This document shows, one piece after another, positions 8,971-16,669 of a stretch of 55,148 nucleotides of DNA. The stretch is from the NCBI GenBank assembly GCA_903896015.1, contig CAITWF010000083.1, forward strand, positions 1 to 55,148. Direction: 5' to 3'. The notes beneath the pieces are model-generated. The model worked only from the letters and a program-made list of their open reading frames with translations. It made no database searches and was not told where the DNA came from. This DNA comes from an uncultured Opitutia bacterium (lineage in GTDB: Bacteria > Verrucomicrobiota > Verrucomicrobiia > Opitutales > Opitutaceae). Numbering within the stretch: position 1 is the stretch's first letter; the number at the start of each line of letters is the position of its first letter. A program made the position numbers and the translations under genes.

Positions 8971-9933
8971 ATGCCCACGACTCCACCGAATCCCGCCCGC
9001 GCCATGCCCAAAAAAGATCGAATCCGCGACGACAAGCTGATTCAGCGAGTCCACCAAGAGCTGATCGACGACTATGATGAGGAACTGGAGTTGGAGCGCG
9101 AGGATTGGGAGGCGTCACAACCCGGGGCCAAACCGCTGCCGCTCCACCACGACCGTGATCAGGCGGAGCGCAATCAATACTTCAAGGAACTCTTCCGGCT
9201 TCAAGGTGAGCTCGTGAAGATGCATGACTGGATCGTCGAGACCGGCTACCGTCTCATTATCCTGTTCGAGGGCCGCGACGCGGCCGGCAAAGGAGGCGTG
9301 ATCAAGCGCATCACGCAGCGGCTCAACCCGCGCGTGGCGCGCGTCGCGGCCCTCCCCGCCCCCACTGATCGCGAAAAATCCCAGTGGTATTTTCAACGTT
9401 ACGTGGCGCACCTCCCGGCGGCGGGCGAGATGGTCCTCTTCGATCGCAGCTGGTATAACCGCGCTGGCGTCGAGCGCGTGATGGGCTTCTGCACCGACGC
9501 GGAATACGAGGAGTTCTTCCGCTCCACGCCTGAGTTTGAAAAGATGCTCGTGCGCTCAGGCGTCCGCGTTATCAAGTATTGGTTTTCCATCACCGACGAG
9601 GAGCAGGAATTTCGGTTTCGCTGCCGCATCAACGATCCGTTGAAGCAATGGAAACTAAGCCCGATGGATCTGGAGTCGCGCCGCCGATGGGAACTCTACA
9701 CCAAGGCGAAGGAAGTCATGCTTCAGCGCACCCACATCGTCGAGGCGCCTTGGTGGGTCGTGCCCGCCGTGAACAAGAAAAAGGCGCGTCTCAATTGCAT
9801 TCACCATCTCCTCTCGCAGGTGCCCTATCGCGAAGTTGCACACGAACCGATAGACCTGCCGCCGCGCGAATATCACGCCGACTACACGCGCGGTCCGGTC
9901 CCCGGGGAAATTTTGATCCCACAGGTGTATTGA
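8971..9933 (+). CDS. ppk2: Polyphosphate kinase 2
   Basis: Transfers phosphate between polyphosphate and nucleotides. The 320-aa protein has the PPK2 Walker A loop FEGRDAAGKGGV (about 99-110), Walker B/lid FDRSWYNRAGVERVMGF (157 on), and KYWFSITDEEQEFRFRCRINDPLKQWKLSPMDL. The class I type (single domain, NDP-phosphorylating) fits length and motifs; the exact nucleotide preference cannot be read from sequence by eye. Two ATGs (residues 1 and 12) are possible starts. It stands 180 bases after the peptidase gene; that gap shows nothing convincing. Confidence 0.93.
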   Translation: MPTTPPNPARAMPKKDRIRDDKLIQRVHQELIDDYDEELELEREDWEASQPGAKPLPLHHDRDQAERNQYFKELFRLQGELVKMHDWIVETGYRLIILFEGRDAAGKGGVIKRITQRLNPRVARVAALPAPTDREKSQWYFQRYVAHLPAAGEMVLFDRSWYNRAGVERVMGFCTDAEYEEFFRSTPEFEKMLVRSGVRVIKYWFSITDEEQEFRFRCRINDPLKQWKLSPMDLESRRRWELYTKAKEVMLQRTHIVEAPWWVVPAVNKKKARLNCIHHLLSQVPYREVAHEPIDLPPREYHADYTRGPVPGEILIPQVY

Positions 9934-9989
9934 GCGACGCACTCGGCCCTTGTGCCGGGACGGTGCGCGGCTAAACGTTCCCGATTGCC

Positions 9990-10160
9990 ATGATCGATCC
10001 GCCGCCCGCATCGCCCGCCCAGCCGGAGGCCGGACCGGACTCGGCGCCGCCCTCGTCACCACCGCCCGCGATCGATCCGAAAACGCTCACGCCCGAGGAG
10101 CAGATGGCGCGTTTTGAGCAGGAGTTGAAGGAAACGGACTGGGGCCACCAGCCCTGCTGA
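9990..10160 (+). CDS. 56-aa small protein ending in DWGHQPC
   Basis: A small ORF (ATG 9990, TGA 10158-10160). The N-terminal half is Pro/Ala/Ser-rich and likely disordered. The second half reads as a short amphipathic helix (LTPEEQMARFEQELKETDWG) followed by a terminal HQPC. It lies 56 bases past ppk2 on the same strand and is followed 12 bases after its stop by a 7-bp stem-loop, as a real transcription unit would be. The C-terminal Trp-Gly-His-Gln-Pro-Cys could bind metal or be a recognition tag, which is speculation. No signal peptide. Coding potential judged from length, codon use like its neighbours and context only. Confidence 0.55.
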   Translation: MIDPPPASPAQPEAGPDSAPPSSPPPAIDPKTLTPEEQMARFEQELKETDWGHQPC

Positions 10161-10271
10161 GCGGCGGGGCCACGGCGGAAAAGCCTCCGCCGACCGATCG
10201 GCGCTACATTTCTTTCCCGAGTTGCCGATTAAGGGGGACTGCCCACGGCTGCGCGCCGTGAACCGTCCACC
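10161..10271 (+). promoter_or_regulatory. Structured leader of the hybrid kinase operon
   Basis: This 111-base gap holds a chain of overlapping hairpins: A (10173-10179 with 10186-10192), B (10189-10193 with 10198-10202), C (10197-10202 with 10224-10229) and D (10244-10249 with 10255-10260). A and B, and B and C, exclude each other. D ends 11 bases before the kinase ATG. The layout suggests an attenuator or riboswitch-like leader. The stretch CCCGAGTTGCCGA resembles the 3' end of some c-di-GMP-I riboswitches, but the conserved 5' half is absent. Confidence 0.35.
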
Positions 10272-12527
10272 ATGCTCCCATCGGCCCCAGCGAACACCAC
10301 TCGCAGCAATCGCGTGATCGTCATCGACGACAACATCGCGATCCACGCCGACATCCGCAAAATTCTCTGCCCGGAAAACACCGCGGCGACAGCGGCGCTC
10401 GATGCCCTGGAGCTTGAGGTGCTCGGATCGCCCGCCGGCGCCGCCGCGAAGCCGATGCAGCAGTTCCACGTCGATTCCGCCCATCAGGGCCGCGAAGGCC
10501 TCGCGCTCGTCCAGGAGGCAGTCGCCGCAGGCCGCCCCCACGCGATGGCCTTTGTCGATGTGCGCATGCCACCCGGCTGGGATGGCGTGGAGACCACGCT
10601 CGAACTCTGGAAAGTCGCGCCCGATCTCCAGATCGTGATCTGTACGGCGTACTCGGATTACTCGTGGGATGAGATGCTCGCGAAAATCGGCGACACCGAT
10701 CGGCTCGTGATTCTCAAAAAGCCGTTCGACACGATCGAAGTCCTGCAACTCGCCAACGCGCTCACCGCGAAATGGCACCTGCTTCAGCAGGCGCGCGCCG
10801 CCGCTGCTGCGCTCGAAACCCGTGTCCGGGCGCGCACCGCCGAACTCGAGTCCACCAACACCTCCCTGCACGAGGAGATCGGCCGGCGCATCCAAATCGA
10901 ATTCGATCTCAAGCGCGCCAAGGAGGCCGCCGAATCCGCCGATCTGGCGAAGAGCTCGTTTCTCGCGAACATGTCCCACGAAATCCGCACGCCGATGAAC
11001 GGCGTGATTGGCATGGGCAATCTCCTGCTTGGCACGCCGCTCACCGGCGAGCAGCGCGACCTCGTCCAGACGCTCTGCGCGAGCGGCGAGGCCCTGCTCG
11101 TGATCATCAACGACATTCTCGATTTCTCCAAAATCGAGGCCGGCCGGCTCACCCTCGAATCGATCGACTTCGGCCTCGCCGAGCAACTTGAGGTCGCCCT
11201 CGATCTGCACGCCGACAGCGCGCAGCGCAAGGGGCTGGAGCTGGTCATGCAAATCGATCCGGCCGTGCCAGCACGGGTGCGAGGCGATCCGGTGCGGCTC
11301 CGCCAAATCGCGCTCAACCTGCTCGGCAACGCGATCAAGTTTACCGCGCAAGGCGAGGTCGTGCTCCACGTTTCCCTCGAACGGGCTCACGGCACACGTT
11401 CGCTGCTGCGTTTCGAGGTCTCCGACACGGGCATCGGCATCCCCGCGGCGGTCCAGACAGAATTGTTTCAGCCATTCGTGCAGGCGGACACTTCAACCAC
11501 CCGCCGCTTCGGTGGCACCGGACTCGGGCTCGCGATCTGCCGGCGGCTCACGACACTCATGCGCGGCGAAATAGGCGTTCGCAGCGACGGCCAGCACGGA
11601 TCGACGTTTTGGTTCACCGCGCTGCTCGACGCTCCGCAGGAGGTCGCGCCGCCGATGGCACTGGCGCCGACCCAGCTGGAGGGACATCGCGCATTGATCG
11701 TCGACGACAATGCGAGCAGTCGAAAGCTGCTCAGCCAACTTTGCGCGCAGTGGCGGCTGGCGCACGCCGAGGCCGATTCGGCCGAGGCCGCGCTAGCCGC
11801 GCTGCGTGCCGCCTCTGCAACCGATCGGCCCTTCGATCTCATAGTCATCGATCAGCACATGCCCGGGACGGACGGCCTCGGCCTGGCCAAGGCGATCGGC
11901 GATGATGCCTCGCTCAGTCGACCGGCCCTGCTAATGTTGACCTCGCGCGGCGAGCGCCTGCCGCCCGCGGCACTTGAATCCCACGGGTTGGCCGCCTGCG
12001 AACTGAAGCCGCTGCACGCGGAAAAGTTCCGCGCCACGCTGGGTCGCGTCCTCGCCGGTGCGCGCGGCGGCAACACCGTGTTTCCGCTCGCTTCCGCGCC
12101 CGCGCCGGAGCGCGTGATCGCGGAGGCGCAAATCCTGATCGCGGAGGACAATCTCGTGAACCAGAAAGTCACGCTGCTGCAGTTGAGGAAGATCGGTTAC
12201 ACCGCCGATATTGTCGCCAACGGCCGCGAGGCGATCGAGGCGATGCGTCGCAAACCCTACGCGATCGTCCTGATGGACCAGCAAATGCCCGTGATGGACG
12301 GCCTGGAGGCCACCCGCGCGATACGCGCCGCCCAGCGGGCTGGTGAACCCGGATTCACGCACGACCCACGAATCGTGGCGATGACTGCCAACGCGATGGC
12401 TGGCGATCGCGATGCGTGCCTCGCGGCGGGTATGGACGACTACCTCGCCAAGCCCGTCCGACCCGATGAACTGCGCGAAGTGGTGGTGCGCATGCTGGCA
12501 GCCGAGCCCGCCTCGGCCGTCGCGTAG
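10272..12527 (+). CDS. Hybrid sensor kinase REC-HisKA-HATPase-REC-REC
   Basis: A 751-aa cytoplasmic hybrid kinase with no membrane segment or sensor domain. Order: receiver 1 (about 14-160; D96 in [13 protein letters not shown]), coiled coil (165-225), DHp with H236 in [20 protein letters not shown], ATPase domain with N353 ([11 protein letters not shown]), DTGIGIP (385-391) and GGTGLGLAI (414-422), receiver 2 (474-595; D527 in [12 protein letters not shown]), receiver 3 (620-745; D669 in [13 protein letters not shown] in [10 protein letters not shown]). The N-terminal receiver probably replaces a sensor, so the kinase takes its input from another kinase. It heads a run with two more kinases starting 9 bases downstream. 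The preceding CCACC-ATG has no Shine-Dalgarno motif. Confidence 0.94.
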   Translation: MLPSAPANTTRSNRVIVIDDNIAIHADIRKILCPENTAATAALDALELEVLGSPAGAAAKPMQQFHVDSAHQGREGLALVQEAVAAGRPHAMAFVDVRMPPGWDGVETTLELWKVAPDLQIVICTAYSDYSWDEMLAKIGDTDRLVILKKPFDTIEVLQLANALTAKWHLLQQARAAAAALETRVRARTAELESTNTSLHEEIGRRIQIEFDLKRAKEAAESADLAKSSFLANMSHEIRTPMNGVIGMGNLLLGTPLTGEQRDLVQTLCASGEALLVIINDILDFSKIEAGRLTLESIDFGLAEQLEVALDLHADSAQRKGLELVMQIDPAVPARVRGDPVRLRQIALNLLGNAIKFTAQGEVVLHVSLERAHGTRSLLRFEVSDTGIGIPAAVQTELFQPFVQADTSTTRRFGGTGLGLAICRRLTTLMRGEIGVRSDGQHGSTFWFTALLDAPQEVAPPMALAPTQLEGHRALIVDDNASSRKLLSQLCAQWRLAHAEADSAEAALAALRAASATDRPFDLIVIDQHMPGTDGLGLAKAIGDDASLSRPALLMLTSRGERLPPAALESHGLAACELKPLHAEKFRATLGRVLAGARGGNTVFPLASAPAPERVIAEAQILIAEDNLVNQKVTLLQLRKIGYTADIVANGREAIEAMRRKPYAIVLMDQQMPVMDGLEATRAIRAAQRAGEPGFTHDPRIVAMTANAMAGDRDACLAAGMDDYLAKPVRPDELREVVVRMLAAEPASAVA

Positions 12528-12536
12528 GCGATCGCG

Positions 12537-13850
12537 ATGAACCCGGCGCTTGCCTCTCCTCACGATGGTGCGCGCCCGCCCGCCGGACTGCTGGCGCGCG
12601 TGCTCGTGGATGCGTTCCTCGAGAACGTCCACGACTTTGTTTATTTCAAGGACCGCCAATCCCGCTACCTCGCGCTGAGCCACTCGCTCGTGCGCTGTTT
12701 CGGCTGCACCCATCCGATCGAGGTCATCGGGCGAACCAACTTCGATTTCTTCACCCCGGAAAACGCGCAGGCGTCCTTCGACGATGAACAGGAGATTGTC
12801 CGCACGGGCCGGCCGGTGGTCGACAAGGTGGAGCGGAAAATTTTTCCAGACGGGCGCACGGTGTGGCTCAGCATGACCAAGTTGGCCCTGCGCGATGAAC
12901 ACGGGGAAATTATCGGCACCTTCGGGGTCAGCCGCGACATTACGCATGCCCGTCAACTCTCGGAGGAACTCGGCGTGGCGCAGAAAAGCCTCGTCGAGGC
13001 CTCGCGCACCGCCGGGATGGCGGAGGTGGCGACCGGCGTGCTGCACAACGTCGGGAATGTGCTGAGCAGTTTGAATGTCTCCGCGGCGATGATCGGCACC
13101 GGCCTGCGCAGCTCGAAGGCAGAGAGTTTGGCCAAGGTCGTCGCCCTGCTCCGCGAGCATCGGTCGCGGCTTGGCGCGTTTCTCGCGGAGGATCCGAAGG
13201 GGCGCAAGGTGCCCGGCTTCATCGCGTCGCTCGCCGCGCACGCCGTCAGCGAGCGGGAGCGACTCTTGGCCGAGATCGGCTCCCTCCAGAAGAACATCGA
13301 CCACATCAAGGAGATCGTGACCATGCAGCAGGCTTACGCGACCGCGGTCGGTCACGTGGAGCCGCTCGCAGCGGAAACCCTGATGGAGGATGCGTTGCGC
13401 ATGAACTCCGGCGCGCTGGTGCGGCACGATGTGAGCGTGGTGCGAGAGTTTTCGTTCACGCCGGCGGTCTTGGGCGAAAAGGGCAAGATTCTCCAGATTT
13501 TGGTCAACCTCATCCGCAATGCGAAATACGCCTGCGATGACGGGCCGCACTCCGAAAAGGTGATTACGCTTCGGCTGGAGCCCGCCCCCGCGTCAGGCCC
13601 GGAGGCGAACGGCCGCGTGCGTTTCGTCGTGCGGGATAACGGCGTCGGCATTCCAGCGGAAAACCTCACGCGCATCTTCGCGCACGGGTTTACCACGCGG
13701 AAGCACGGTCACGGTTTCGGACTCCACTCCAGCGCGAATGCCGCGCGCGAGATGAAGGGCACGCTGATCGCCTCGAGCGAAGGTCCCGGCCTCGGCGCGG
13801 CCTTTACGCTTGATCTTCCCGCCGCCCCGCCCGCCCTGCCCTCCGAATGA
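12537..13850 (+). CDS. PAS-domain histidine kinase (GVLHNVGN type), copy 1
   Basis: A 437-aa soluble kinase. The PAS domain (about 22-135) starts LVDAFLENVHDFVYFKDRQSRYLALS and ends GTFGVSRDITHARQ. The phospho-acceptor is H170 in the unusual H-box AGMAEVATGVLHNVGNVL, distinct from the common S-H-E-I/L-R-T-P form. The ATPase domain has the N box LVNLIRNAKYA (N328), DNGVGIP (367-373) and GHGFGLHSS. The long DHp insert HIKEIVTMQQAYAT is shared with the next gene. It follows the hybrid kinase by 9 bases and overlaps copy 2 by four (ATGA). It lacks a receiver, so the REC domains of the upstream hybrid kinase are plausible targets (inference). Confidence 0.92.
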   Translation: MNPALASPHDGARPPAGLLARVLVDAFLENVHDFVYFKDRQSRYLALSHSLVRCFGCTHPIEVIGRTNFDFFTPENAQASFDDEQEIVRTGRPVVDKVERKIFPDGRTVWLSMTKLALRDEHGEIIGTFGVSRDITHARQLSEELGVAQKSLVEASRTAGMAEVATGVLHNVGNVLSSLNVSAAMIGTGLRSSKAESLAKVVALLREHRSRLGAFLAEDPKGRKVPGFIASLAAHAVSERERLLAEIGSLQKNIDHIKEIVTMQQAYATAVGHVEPLAAETLMEDALRMNSGALVRHDVSVVREFSFTPAVLGEKGKILQILVNLIRNAKYACDDGPHSEKVITLRLEPAPASGPEANGRVRFVVRDNGVGIPAENLTRIFAHGFTTRKHGHGFGLHSSANAAREMKGTLIASSEGPGLGAAFTLDLPAAPPALPSE

Positions 13851-15145
13851 ACCTGACACCGTTTTCCGCCTACGACGTTCATGAGACGACCGCCGCGCTC
13901 CTCGATCGCGCACTCGTGACGGCGTTTCTCGAAAACGTCCCCGACCTCGTCTACTTCAAGGATCGGGAAAGCAAGTTCGTCGCCGTCAGCCGCTCCAAGG
14001 CGCGCCGCCACGAACTCGAACCCGACGAAATGATCGGCAAATCCGACGCCGATTTCTTTTCCCCCGAGCACGCCGAGTGGGCCCGCGTCGATGAGGAGAA
14101 CATCATGAGCACGGGCACGCCCGTACTCGGCAAACTTGAGCGCATTGTCTGGTCGGACGGCCGCAAGACCTGGGTGCTCACGAGCAAAATGCCGCTGCGC
14201 GACGAGCACGGTGAAATCATCGGCACCTTCGGCTTGAGCAAAGATGTGACCTCGACCAAGGACATGGAAGCGGAGTTGGAAAAGGCGCACAAAGATCTGG
14301 TCGACGCGTCGCGCGCCGCCGGTATGGCGGAGGTTGCAACCGGCGTCCTCCATAACGTGGGCAACGTCCTCACCAGTCTCAATGTCTCCGCTACAACCCT
14401 CGCGACGGGCCTGCGCGAGTCGAAGGCCGCGAGTCTGCAGAAAGTCTCTGCATTGCTGGACGAACACGCAGCCGACCTCGGGGACTTTCTCACCAACGAT
14501 CCGAAGGGGCGGCGGGTGCCGGAGTTGCTGGAATCCTTGTCACAGCACGCGATCGCCGAACGCGAACGACTTTTGGCCGAGTTGACCGCGATGCAGCAGC
14601 ACGTCGATCACATCAAGGAGATCGTCGCGATGCAGCAGGCCTATGCAACGATGGTCCGGGCGGTCGAACCACTCGAGCCGGTCGCGCTGATGGAAGACGC
14701 CCTGCGCATGAACGCCAGCGCGCTCGTGCGACACGATGTGAGCGTCGTCCGCGACTTCAGCCCCGCTCCGCGGGTGATCGCGGAAAAAGCCAAGGTGCTC
14801 CAGATTCTGGTCAACCTGATCCGCAACGCGAAGTATGCCTGCGACGACGGCCCGCACCCGGAGAAACTGATTACGCTCCGGATCGAAGCGGCAGGAGAAT
14901 CCCGCGTCCGGCTCATCGTCCAGGACAACGGCGTCGGCATTCCGGCGGAAAATATCCCGCTGCTCTTCGGCCACGGGTTTACGACGCGAAAGACCGGCCA
15001 CGGCTTCGGGCTCCACTCGAGCGCCATCGTGGCCCGTGAGATGGACGGCACGCTCACGGTTACAAGTCCGGGGCCGGGGGGTGGCGCAACCTTTACCCTT
15101 GAGTTGCCGGTCGACGGCGGCGTCAAACCTGCTTTCGGGGGCTAA
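13847..15145 (+). CDS. PAS-domain histidine kinase (GVLHNVGN type), copy 2
   Basis: A 432-aa paralog of the preceding kinase with the same architecture: PAS domain (AFLENVPDLVYFKDRESKF ... GTFGLSKDVTSTKD), H169 in AGMAEVATGVLHNVGNVL, N box LVNLIRNAKYACDDG, DNGVGIPAEN, TGHGFGLHSS. Long stretches are identical or nearly so to copy 1 across the full length, while the N-terminal 15 residues and PAS core differ more. That indicates tandem duplication followed by sensor divergence. Translationally coupled to copy 1. Confidence 0.92.
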   Translation: MNLTPFSAYDVHETTAALLDRALVTAFLENVPDLVYFKDRESKFVAVSRSKARRHELEPDEMIGKSDADFFSPEHAEWARVDEENIMSTGTPVLGKLERIVWSDGRKTWVLTSKMPLRDEHGEIIGTFGLSKDVTSTKDMEAELEKAHKDLVDASRAAGMAEVATGVLHNVGNVLTSLNVSATTLATGLRESKAASLQKVSALLDEHAADLGDFLTNDPKGRRVPELLESLSQHAIAERERLLAELTAMQQHVDHIKEIVAMQQAYATMVRAVEPLEPVALMEDALRMNASALVRHDVSVVRDFSPAPRVIAEKAKVLQILVNLIRNAKYACDDGPHPEKLITLRIEAAGESRVRLIVQDNGVGIPAENIPLLFGHGFTTRKTGHGFGLHSSAIVAREMDGTLTVTSPGPGGGATFTLELPVDGGVKPAFGG

Positions 15146-15253
15146 GCGTGTCATATCGCGGGTTTTGACGGCACGCGGGCGGGAGGAGACAGGATTCACG
15201 TTTGGCGTTTGGCGCGCCGTGTGCATCGTTCGCGGCTCGTTTCCACCGCCACC

Positions 15254-16237
15254 ATGTCGCCCAAGATCCACGTCATCCACGAAAACGCCGAATGGGTGGT
15301 GCCGCTGCGCGCCGCCTTTACCGAGCAGAATCTGCCCTTTGAGGAATGGCATCTCGATCAGGGCGTGCTTGATTTTGCGACGCCACCACCGCTCGGTGTT
15401 TTCTACAACCGGATGAGTGCCTCCTCACACACGCGCGGCCACCGCTACGCGCCGGAATACACGTCGACGGTGCTCGCGTGGCTGGAGAGCCACGGTAGAC
15501 GGGTCGTCAACAACAGCCGCGCCCTCCAACTTGAGATTAACAAAATCGCCCAATACGCTGCGCTGCGAAACTTCGGAGTGCGCACCCCGCGGACCTTTGC
15601 GGCGGTAGGAAAGGAACACGTAATCGCGGCAGCACGCAATTTCTCCGGGGCGTTTATCACGAAGCACAATCGCGCCGGAAAGGGTCTCGGCGTGCGCCTC
15701 TTCCAGTCGCAGGCGGCGCTGCGCGACTACGTGCTCGGCGGCGAGTTCGACGATTCGGTCGATGGTATCACGCTGTTGCAGGAATACGTGCGTGCGCCCG
15801 CGCCGTTCATCACGCGCGTCGAGTTCATCGGCGGCGAATTTCTCTACGCTGTGCAGGTCGACACCTCGCTGGGCTTCGAGTTATGCCCCGCCGACGTCTG
15901 CCAAGTCGGCGATGCGTTCTGCCCGGTCGGCACGGCCCCCGCCGCCGCGCCGCGCTTCCGCATCATTGAGAATTTTGATCACCCGATCCTTGGCGCGTAT
16001 AAAAAATTTCTTTCGGCCAACGGGATCGAGGTCGCCGGCATCGAATTCATCACTGATATCACGGGCGAACTCTACACCTACGACGTCAACACCAACACGA
16101 ACTACAATGGCGCGGCCGAAGCCATCGCCCAGAAATTCGGCATGAAGACGATCGCGCGCTTCCTCGGCCGCGAGTTGGGGAAGCTCGGAACGCGCCGTGA
16201 GATCACCCATCACGCGGAGCTGGTCTCGGCGGGGTGA
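15254..16237 (+). CDS. RimK-like ATP-grasp ligase
   Basis: A 327-aa ATP-grasp protein. RimK-type ligases join an amino acid (often glutamate) to a carboxylate. Seen here: N-domain IHVIHENAEWVVPLRAAF, the NNSRALQLEINKIAQYAALRNFGVRTPRTF segment, the ATP-grasp loop FITKHNRAGKGLGVRLF (glycine-rich), LLQEYVRAPAPFITRVEFIGGEF, and the metal-binding end ITGELYTYDVNTNTNYN in place of the usual E-x-N. The start at MSPKIHV (ATG 15254) fits the domain; an upstream extension lacks homology. 108 bases after the kinase run, same strand. Substrate unknown. Confidence 0.82.
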   Translation: MSPKIHVIHENAEWVVPLRAAFTEQNLPFEEWHLDQGVLDFATPPPLGVFYNRMSASSHTRGHRYAPEYTSTVLAWLESHGRRVVNNSRALQLEINKIAQYAALRNFGVRTPRTFAAVGKEHVIAAARNFSGAFITKHNRAGKGLGVRLFQSQAALRDYVLGGEFDDSVDGITLLQEYVRAPAPFITRVEFIGGEFLYAVQVDTSLGFELCPADVCQVGDAFCPVGTAPAAAPRFRIIENFDHPILGAYKKFLSANGIEVAGIEFITDITGELYTYDVNTNTNYNGAAEAIAQKFGMKTIARFLGRELGKLGTRREITHHAELVSAG

Positions 16238-16299
16238 ACCGAGCGAGGCGCTTGCATCGCGACCAACGCGGTTTAACCTCCTCGGTGTCGACATCCACC

Positions 16300-16656
16300 A
16301 TGCGCAGTCTCCCTATCCTTCTCGTTTGCCTGTTGCCGTTGTGCGGGTGCGCGTCCGCACCTGATGCTCCTGAAGCCGCCCGCGAAGTCGTGCTCAAGCA
16401 TGTGGGCGACGGCGTGGGCACCGTCGGACCGTTTAACCGCAAGGATAAGCGCGAACTTGCATCGCTCTCAGCGACCGATCGCGCTGCGGCCAATGCGCTC
16501 CTCGACCGCGGAGCGCTCGGTTTCATCGTATTTGGCCCCGATGACGGCACCAAAACGCCCGCAGCTGGGGCCGCCCTCGCCGACATGGTTAGCGTGGCGC
16601 GGATTCTCTTCGTGCAGCGCGGCGAAATCGTCGGGGACTTCGCCGCCGCGAAGTGA
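16300..16656 (+). CDS. Small lipoprotein of unknown function (118 aa)
   Basis: Begins MRSLPILLVCLLPLCGCASA, a short signal peptide with lipobox L-C-G-C (Cys about 17). The mature protein of about 100 residues contains VVLKHVGDGVGTVGPFNRKDKREL and a later GALGFIVFGPDDG. I recognise no family. It lies 62 bases after the ATP-grasp gene and is convergent with the GH2 gene, whose stop is only 13 bases away. The start is preceded by CCACC with no Shine-Dalgarno motif, as for the two genes upstream. Confidence 0.7.
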   Translation: MRSLPILLVCLLPLCGCASAPDAPEAAREVVLKHVGDGVGTVGPFNRKDKRELASLSATDRAAANALLDRGALGFIVFGPDDGTKTPAAGAALADMVSVARILFVQRGEIVGDFAAAK

Positions 16657-16669
16657 AGGGCTCGGCAAA

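Noticed and set aside
10161-10271. Complete c-di-GMP-I riboswitch upstream of the hybrid kinase
   Set aside because: Only a 3'-end-like segment is visible; the conserved 5' half (C-A-C-G-C-A and G-G-G-C-A-A-A-C-C) is missing, so I report only a structured leader.
10056-11390. Minus-strand frame opposite the hybrid kinase
   Set aside because: Overlaps a full-length kinase with intact motifs on the plus strand; no homology in the antisense product.
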